DNA of 8,883 nucleotides from an uncultured beta proteobacterium (GTDB lineage: Bacteria > Pseudomonadota > Gammaproteobacteria > Burkholderiales > Burkholderiaceae_C): NCBI GenBank assembly GCA_903885415.1, contig CAISIP010000301.1, positions 1 to 8,883 of the forward strand. Direction: 5' to 3'. A model generated the notes under the pieces. That model made no database searches and had not been told where the DNA came from. It saw nothing but the letters and a program-made list of their open reading frames with translations. Shown in pieces: positions 5,798-8,883 of this stretch. Every line of letters begins with the position of its first letter. Position 1 is the stretch's first letter. The position numbers and the translations under genes are program-made.

Positions 5798-6996
5798 CGA
5801 TTCTCAGCGTTGCCCTGCCGTTGCAAAGCCTGACGCTGAGCACCGAATTGGGCTATGTGTTGTCGGGGGATGGGCGCTCCATCGCCGCACACGGAAGCGC
5901 GGTGCTGAGCCTGCTGCCGCGTGCCGATACGCTGATTTTGTTGGTACCTGCACAGGCGCTGTCGTGGCATGTGGTCAAGTTGCCGCCCGTGTCGGCAGCG
6001 CGGCTTCGCGCGGCGCTCGAAGGTGCGCTGGAAGATCGGCTGCTGGACGAACCGCAGCAGCTTGCGCTGGCGATAGGACCGGAGCGAGCAAGCGAGGGGC
6101 GGGCCTGCGTGGCGGCCTGCGACAAGCACTGGTTGCGCGCCGCCTTGCAATTCTTTGAGGCGGGTGGGCGACCGGCTTCCCGAGTGCTTGCGGAATTCGC
6201 CCCGAGCGGCGTCGATGAGCCCGCGCGCATGGTGGTGACCGGGACCGCGCAGGGCGCCTGGCTGACGTTGGTGCAGTCGGGTACGGTAGTCTGCGTGCCG
6301 CTGACCTGCGCGGCCGCGCTGCTCGGGCAGGCCGACGCGGACCTCGCAGCTGCCGTGCTCATCGCCGAGCCCGCTGTCGCCGAGCTCGCAGAGCAGATCC
6401 TGGGCCGTCCGGCGCTCATGCAACTGCGTGCGCAGCGCCTGCTGGCGAGCAGCCAGAGCGACTGGGAGCTGGCGCAGTTCGACCTGGCTATTTCCAGCGG
6501 CGGGCGCATGGCCAGGCGCGGCGCAAAGCTCTGGCGGCAGTTGGCGTACGCAGCCGCTTGGAGGCCGATGCGCTGGGGCCTGCTGCTGCTGCTGCTGGCC
6601 AATCTGGTCGGTCTCAATGCCTGGGCCTGGCGCCAGGAGGCGGCGCTGCAAGCCAGACGCGGCGAGATCCGGCAACTGCTGAGTCGGACCTTTCCCAGGG
6701 TCAAGACCATCATCGACGCGCCGGTCCAAATGGAGCGGGAATTGGCACTGCTGCGCCAGGCCAGCGGCGCACTGACGGATCGCGACCTGGAGCCGATGCT
6801 GGCGCTCATCGGCTCGGCGGTGGCGCCAGGAACGGGTCCGACGGCGATCGAGTACGCGGTTGGCGAAACCGTCGTCAAGGGGCTGGCGCTGAGCGCGCAA
6901 CAGATGGCGTCGCTGAGTGCCAGACTATCCGTGCTGGGCTACGGCGTTCGGGCTGACGGCGAGCGACTGGTTCTGCGGGCGGGGCTGGCGCCATGA
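5794..6996 (+). CDS. gspL: Type II secretion inner-membrane platform protein GspL
   Basis: Bitopic inner-membrane protein that recruits the ATPase GspE through its cytoplasmic domain and pairs with GspM. Protein of 400 residues, normal size. Residues 1 to about 240 form the actin-like cytoplasmic part; marks are LILLVPAQALSWHVVKLPPV, LRAALEGALEDRLLDEPQQL and HWLRAALQFFEAGGRPASRVL, the last two being typical of GspL. The single membrane segment is about 260-279 (WGLLLLLLANLVGLNAWAW, six CTG codons in a row at 6580-6597). The periplasmic part has a helix (281-325) and a ferredoxin-like fold to the end. No strong ribosome site precedes the ATG; a -10-like box sits close to it. The stop overlaps gspM by ATGA. 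Confidence 0.92.
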   Translation: MTILSVALPLQSLTLSTELGYVLSGDGRSIAAHGSAVLSLLPRADTLILLVPAQALSWHVVKLPPVSAARLRAALEGALEDRLLDEPQQLALAIGPERASEGRACVAACDKHWLRAALQFFEAGGRPASRVLAEFAPSGVDEPARMVVTGTAQGAWLTLVQSGTVVCVPLTCAAALLGQADADLAAAVLIAEPAVAELAEQILGRPALMQLRAQRLLASSQSDWELAQFDLAISSGGRMARRGAKLWRQLAYAAAWRPMRWGLLLLLLANLVGLNAWAWRQEAALQARRGEIRQLLSRTFPRVKTIIDAPVQMERELALLRQASGALTDRDLEPMLALIGSAVAPGTGPTAIEYAVGETVVKGLALSAQQMASLSARLSVLGYGVRADGERLVLRAGLAP

Positions 6997-7475
6997 GTCT
7001 GAAGCAGACTTTTTACAAGGCCTTGGCCGCACGGGACGCCCGGGAGCGCCAGTTGCTGGCATTCGCAGGGGTGCTGCTGCTGGCCGCGGCGCTGTGGCTG
7101 CTGTCGATTGCGCCAGCGCTGTCGGTACTGCAGGCAGCGCCTGCGCAACTCGAACGGCTCGATACCCAGTGGCATGCGATGCAGCGCGCAGCCGCCGAGG
7201 CCAAGCGGATGCAGGAGCGCCAGCCTATGGCGCGCGACGAAGCGCTGCGGGCGCTGGAGGCTTCGGTCCGCCAGTGCCTGGGGACCAGCGCCGAGTTGCG
7301 TGTTGTGGGCGAGCGGGTGACCGTCACATTCAAAGGCGCAGCGCCCGAGTCGCTGGCGCAATGGCTCGAGCTGGCCCGGGTCAGCGCCCGCATGGTTCCC
7401 GCGCAGGCCCGCCTGAGCCGCAGCGCGACCGGATGGGACGGCAGCATCGTGCTCAACCTGCAGTCCGCTCCATGA
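6993..7475 (+). CDS. gspM: Type II secretion inner-membrane platform protein GspM
   Basis: Bitopic inner-membrane protein that partners GspL and links the platform to the pseudopilus. Protein of 160 residues, normal size. It has a short cytoplasmic start with ALAARDARERQLL, close to the family's W..l..RER.ll pattern, one membrane segment (about 21-39), a periplasmic helix with coiled-coil character (about 48-92, many Gln, Glu, Arg), and a small ferredoxin-like domain with LRVVGERVTVTFKGAAPESL and WLELAR. The sequence is weakly conserved in this family; position between gspL and gspN confirms the call. It overlaps both neighbours by ATGA, so it is very likely translated in a coupled way. Confidence 0.9.
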   Translation: MSLKQTFYKALAARDARERQLLAFAGVLLLAAALWLLSIAPALSVLQAAPAQLERLDTQWHAMQRAAAEAKRMQERQPMARDEALRALEASVRQCLGTSAELRVVGERVTVTFKGAAPESLAQWLELARVSARMVPAQARLSRSATGWDGSIVLNLQSAP

Positions 7476-8242
7476 TCGGGCGCTGGGCCGGCGCCGGTGT
7501 ACTTGCCGGCCTGATTTGCGGGCTGGTGCTGTTTGCGCCTGCTGCCTGGCTGGCCGAAGCGCTGGCTGCGGCCACCGCCAACCAGTTGCAGCTGCAGGAT
7601 GCGCGCGGGTCGCTCTGGCACGCCAGCGCCCGACTGGTGCTGACCGGTGGCGAAGGCAGCCACGACGCGCTGGCGTTGCCGGGTCGGGTGCAATGGCAAC
7701 TGCAGCCGGATTGGAAGGGCCTGCAATTGCAGCTGCGCGCCGACTGCTGCACCAAGGAGCCGATCGCCTTAGCCCTGGAGCCGGCCTGGCGCGGCTTTAG
7801 GCTGCGCATAGCCGACGGCCAGTCGCAATGGCCGGCGGCCCTGCTCGCCGGACTCGGCGCTCCGTGGAACACGGTGCAGCCCGAGGGCCACCTGATGCTG
7901 GACTTTAGCGGCGTCTCGCTAGAATCGGCCGAGGGGCGCATCCGTATGGTGGGAAGCGCAAGGGTCGACGCGGTGGCCATAGCGACGCGGCTGTCGACGC
8001 TCAGGCCGATCGGCAGCTACCGCCTGGAGGTGCGCGCAGCGGCGCCGGCGGGTGCGCTGACGCTGCAATTGCAAACCCTTGAAGGCAGCCTGCAACTTAG
8101 CGGCACCGGACAGTGGAGCGGTGCTCGCTGGACCTTCAGGGGCGAGGCCAGCGCCAGCCCTGGTACCGAAGCGGCTTTGGGTAATTTGCTCAATATGGTC
8201 GGCCGCCGCCAGGCAGCCAAGTCGATCATTTCTCTGGGCTGA
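7472..8242 (+). CDS. gspN: Type II secretion accessory protein GspN
   Basis: Inner-membrane protein with a periplasmic beta-rich domain, present in only some type II systems; its exact role is not settled. Protein of 256 residues, typical size. One membrane segment at about 7-27, then LQDARGSLWHASARLVL (the family's G.LW.G.A mark), RVQWQLQPDW, EGHLMLDFSGVSL, LSTLRPIGSYRLEV, and a C-terminal LLNMVGRR and SIISLG. A Cys92-Cys93 pair lies in the periplasmic part. The start overlaps the gspM stop (ATGA). It ends 45 bases before gspD. Confidence 0.9.
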   Translation: MIGRWAGAGVLAGLICGLVLFAPAAWLAEALAAATANQLQLQDARGSLWHASARLVLTGGEGSHDALALPGRVQWQLQPDWKGLQLQLRADCCTKEPIALALEPAWRGFRLRIADGQSQWPAALLAGLGAPWNTVQPEGHLMLDFSGVSLESAEGRIRMVGSARVDAVAIATRLSTLRPIGSYRLEVRAAAPAGALTLQLQTLEGSLQLSGTGQWSGARWTFRGEASASPGTEAALGNLLNMVGRRQAAKSIISLG

Positions 8243-8287
8243 AGGGCCCGCTGTGTATGCCACTGCTTTGTTGATCCGGGTTTCACC

Positions 8288-8883
8288 ATGACTATTTTCC
8301 GTCTCGTCGCTTTGCCTTTGCGCGCGCTGTGCCTCGGGTTGCTGGCGTTGTGCGCCATGGCCGCATGGGCCCAAAAGCCTGGCGCTCCGATCACGCTCAA
8401 TTTTGTCGGCGCCGATATTGAAGGGGTGGCGCGCACCATGGGAATCATCACCGGGCGCACCATGGTGGTGGACCCGCGCGTCAAGGGGACGATCAACCTC
8501 TCCAGCGAAAAGCCGGTTGCGGCCGACGCTGCCTACGAGCAGTTTCTGGCTGCGCTGCGGCTGCAGGGTTTCACCGTCGTCGAGACGGCCGGGCTCAGTA
8601 AGGTGCTGCCAGAGGCGGAGGGCAAGCTGCAGGGTACCGAGGTGGCGATCGACGCCGACAACCCGGGCGGTAATCGCATCCTCACCCGCATATTCCGGCT
8701 TGACCACGAGAACGCCAACAACCTGGTCGCGGTGCTGCGGCCGCTGATCAGCCCCAACAACACGATCAACGTCAACCCGGGCAACAACAGCCTTGTGATC
8801 ACCGATTACGCCGACAACCTGAAACGCCTGGCGCGGGTGATCGCGGCGATGGACTTGCCCAGCGCCACCGAGGTTGAGGTCTG
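8288..8883 (+). CDS. gspD: Type II secretion secretin GspD, N-terminal part, runs off the window
   Basis: Outer-membrane secretin, the exit channel of the system. 198 codons are visible, with no stop. Residues 1-28 are a Sec signal peptide with a likely cut after AWA. The N0 domain spans about 34-105 (ITLNFVGADIEGVARTMG, then IITGRTMVVDPRVKGTINL), and N1 about 132-195 (ILTRIFRLDHENANNLVAVL, then PLISPNN, LVITDYADNLKRLARVI). These are clear secretin marks, and N0 is the part that binds GspC. Later N domains and the channel lie beyond the window. The 45-base gap after gspN (8243-8287) has no convincing Shine-Dalgarno, promoter or terminator. The gene probably shares the operon's transcript. Its place after gspN, not at the head of the cluster, resembles the Xanthomonas order. 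Confidence 0.95.
   Translation, partial: MTIFRLVALPLRALCLGLLALCAMAAWAQKPGAPITLNFVGADIEGVARTMGIITGRTMVVDPRVKGTINLSSEKPVAADAAYEQFLAALRLQGFTVVETAGLSKVLPEAEGKLQGTEVAIDADNPGGNRILTRIFRLDHENANNLVAVLRPLISPNNTINVNPGNNSLVITDYADNLKRLARVIAAMDLPSATEVEV

Noticed and set aside
6580..6597. Six CTG repeats in gspL as a possible phase-variation tract
   Set aside because: Triplet changes would not shift the frame, and the run encodes Leu in the membrane segment, which composition explains.
5578..6900. 440-codon minus-strand open frame opposite gspL
   Set aside because: gspL is well supported by its domains, membrane segment and operon position. The antisense frame is Gln/Arg-rich, lacks any motif, and is a codon-bias shadow.
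8253..8291. Small GTG-started frame ending ATGA at the gspD start
   Set aside because: It is the tail of a longer shadow frame from within gspN and does not join the gspN stop, so there is no support for coupling.
1..8883. tRNA, rRNA, CRISPR arrays, insertion sequences or prophage genes
   Set aside because: None seen on either strand. Coding density is near complete and the genes are core cell-envelope and secretion functions.

Overview
The window is a high-GC stretch of a chromosome, most likely from a betaproteobacterium of the order Burkholderiales. The evidence is the gene content and protein style: an LdcA-type LD-carboxypeptidase, a type II secretion (Gsp) cluster that includes gspN, and a gspC that points away from gspG. 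Genus is not assignable by eye. I ran no database search; names rest on motifs, lengths and gene order.

Layout. (1) 1-678, plus strand: the 3' part of an LD-carboxypeptidase gene (ldcA). It carries a small repeat-flanked insert between the catalytic Ser and Glu. (2) 717-2674, minus strand: gspC, then an 80-base gap holding a strong hairpin, then a secreted protein of the zinc-dependent phospholipase C / S1-P1 nuclease superfamily. This pair converges on ldcA with a 38-base gap. (3) 2675-2755: a compact divergent control region with a good sigma70-like promoter for gspC whose -10 box lies 5 bases before the ATG, so the gspC mRNA may be leaderless. (4) 2756-8883, plus strand: gspG-H-I-J-K-L-M-N and the first part of gspD, running off the window. 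G/H, H/I, I/J, J/K, L/M and M/N all overlap by 1 to 20 bases. Only K/L (61 bases) and N/D (45 bases) have gaps. Nearly all of the window is coding, and no stretch over 300 bases lacks a gene.

How the genes work together. GspG is the major pseudopilin. GspH, I, J and K are the minor pseudopilins of the tip. GspL and GspM are inner-membrane platform proteins. GspN is an accessory inner-membrane protein, GspC links the inner membrane to the secretin, and GspD is the outer-membrane secretin. The ATPase GspE and platform protein GspF are not in the window. They may follow gspD, but that cannot be seen here. The phospholipase-like protein has a Sec signal peptide and metal ligands at the expected spacings. 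Sitting directly downstream of gspC, it is an obvious candidate cargo for this machine.

The Gsp genes themselves are ordinary in sequence. The points worth a second look are the phospholipase-like gene paired with gspC, the hairpin between them, the possible leaderless starts of gspC and gspL, a very short GspC with no visible PDZ or coiled coil, the insert in ldcA, and a 21-codon ORF filling the gspK-gspL gap.
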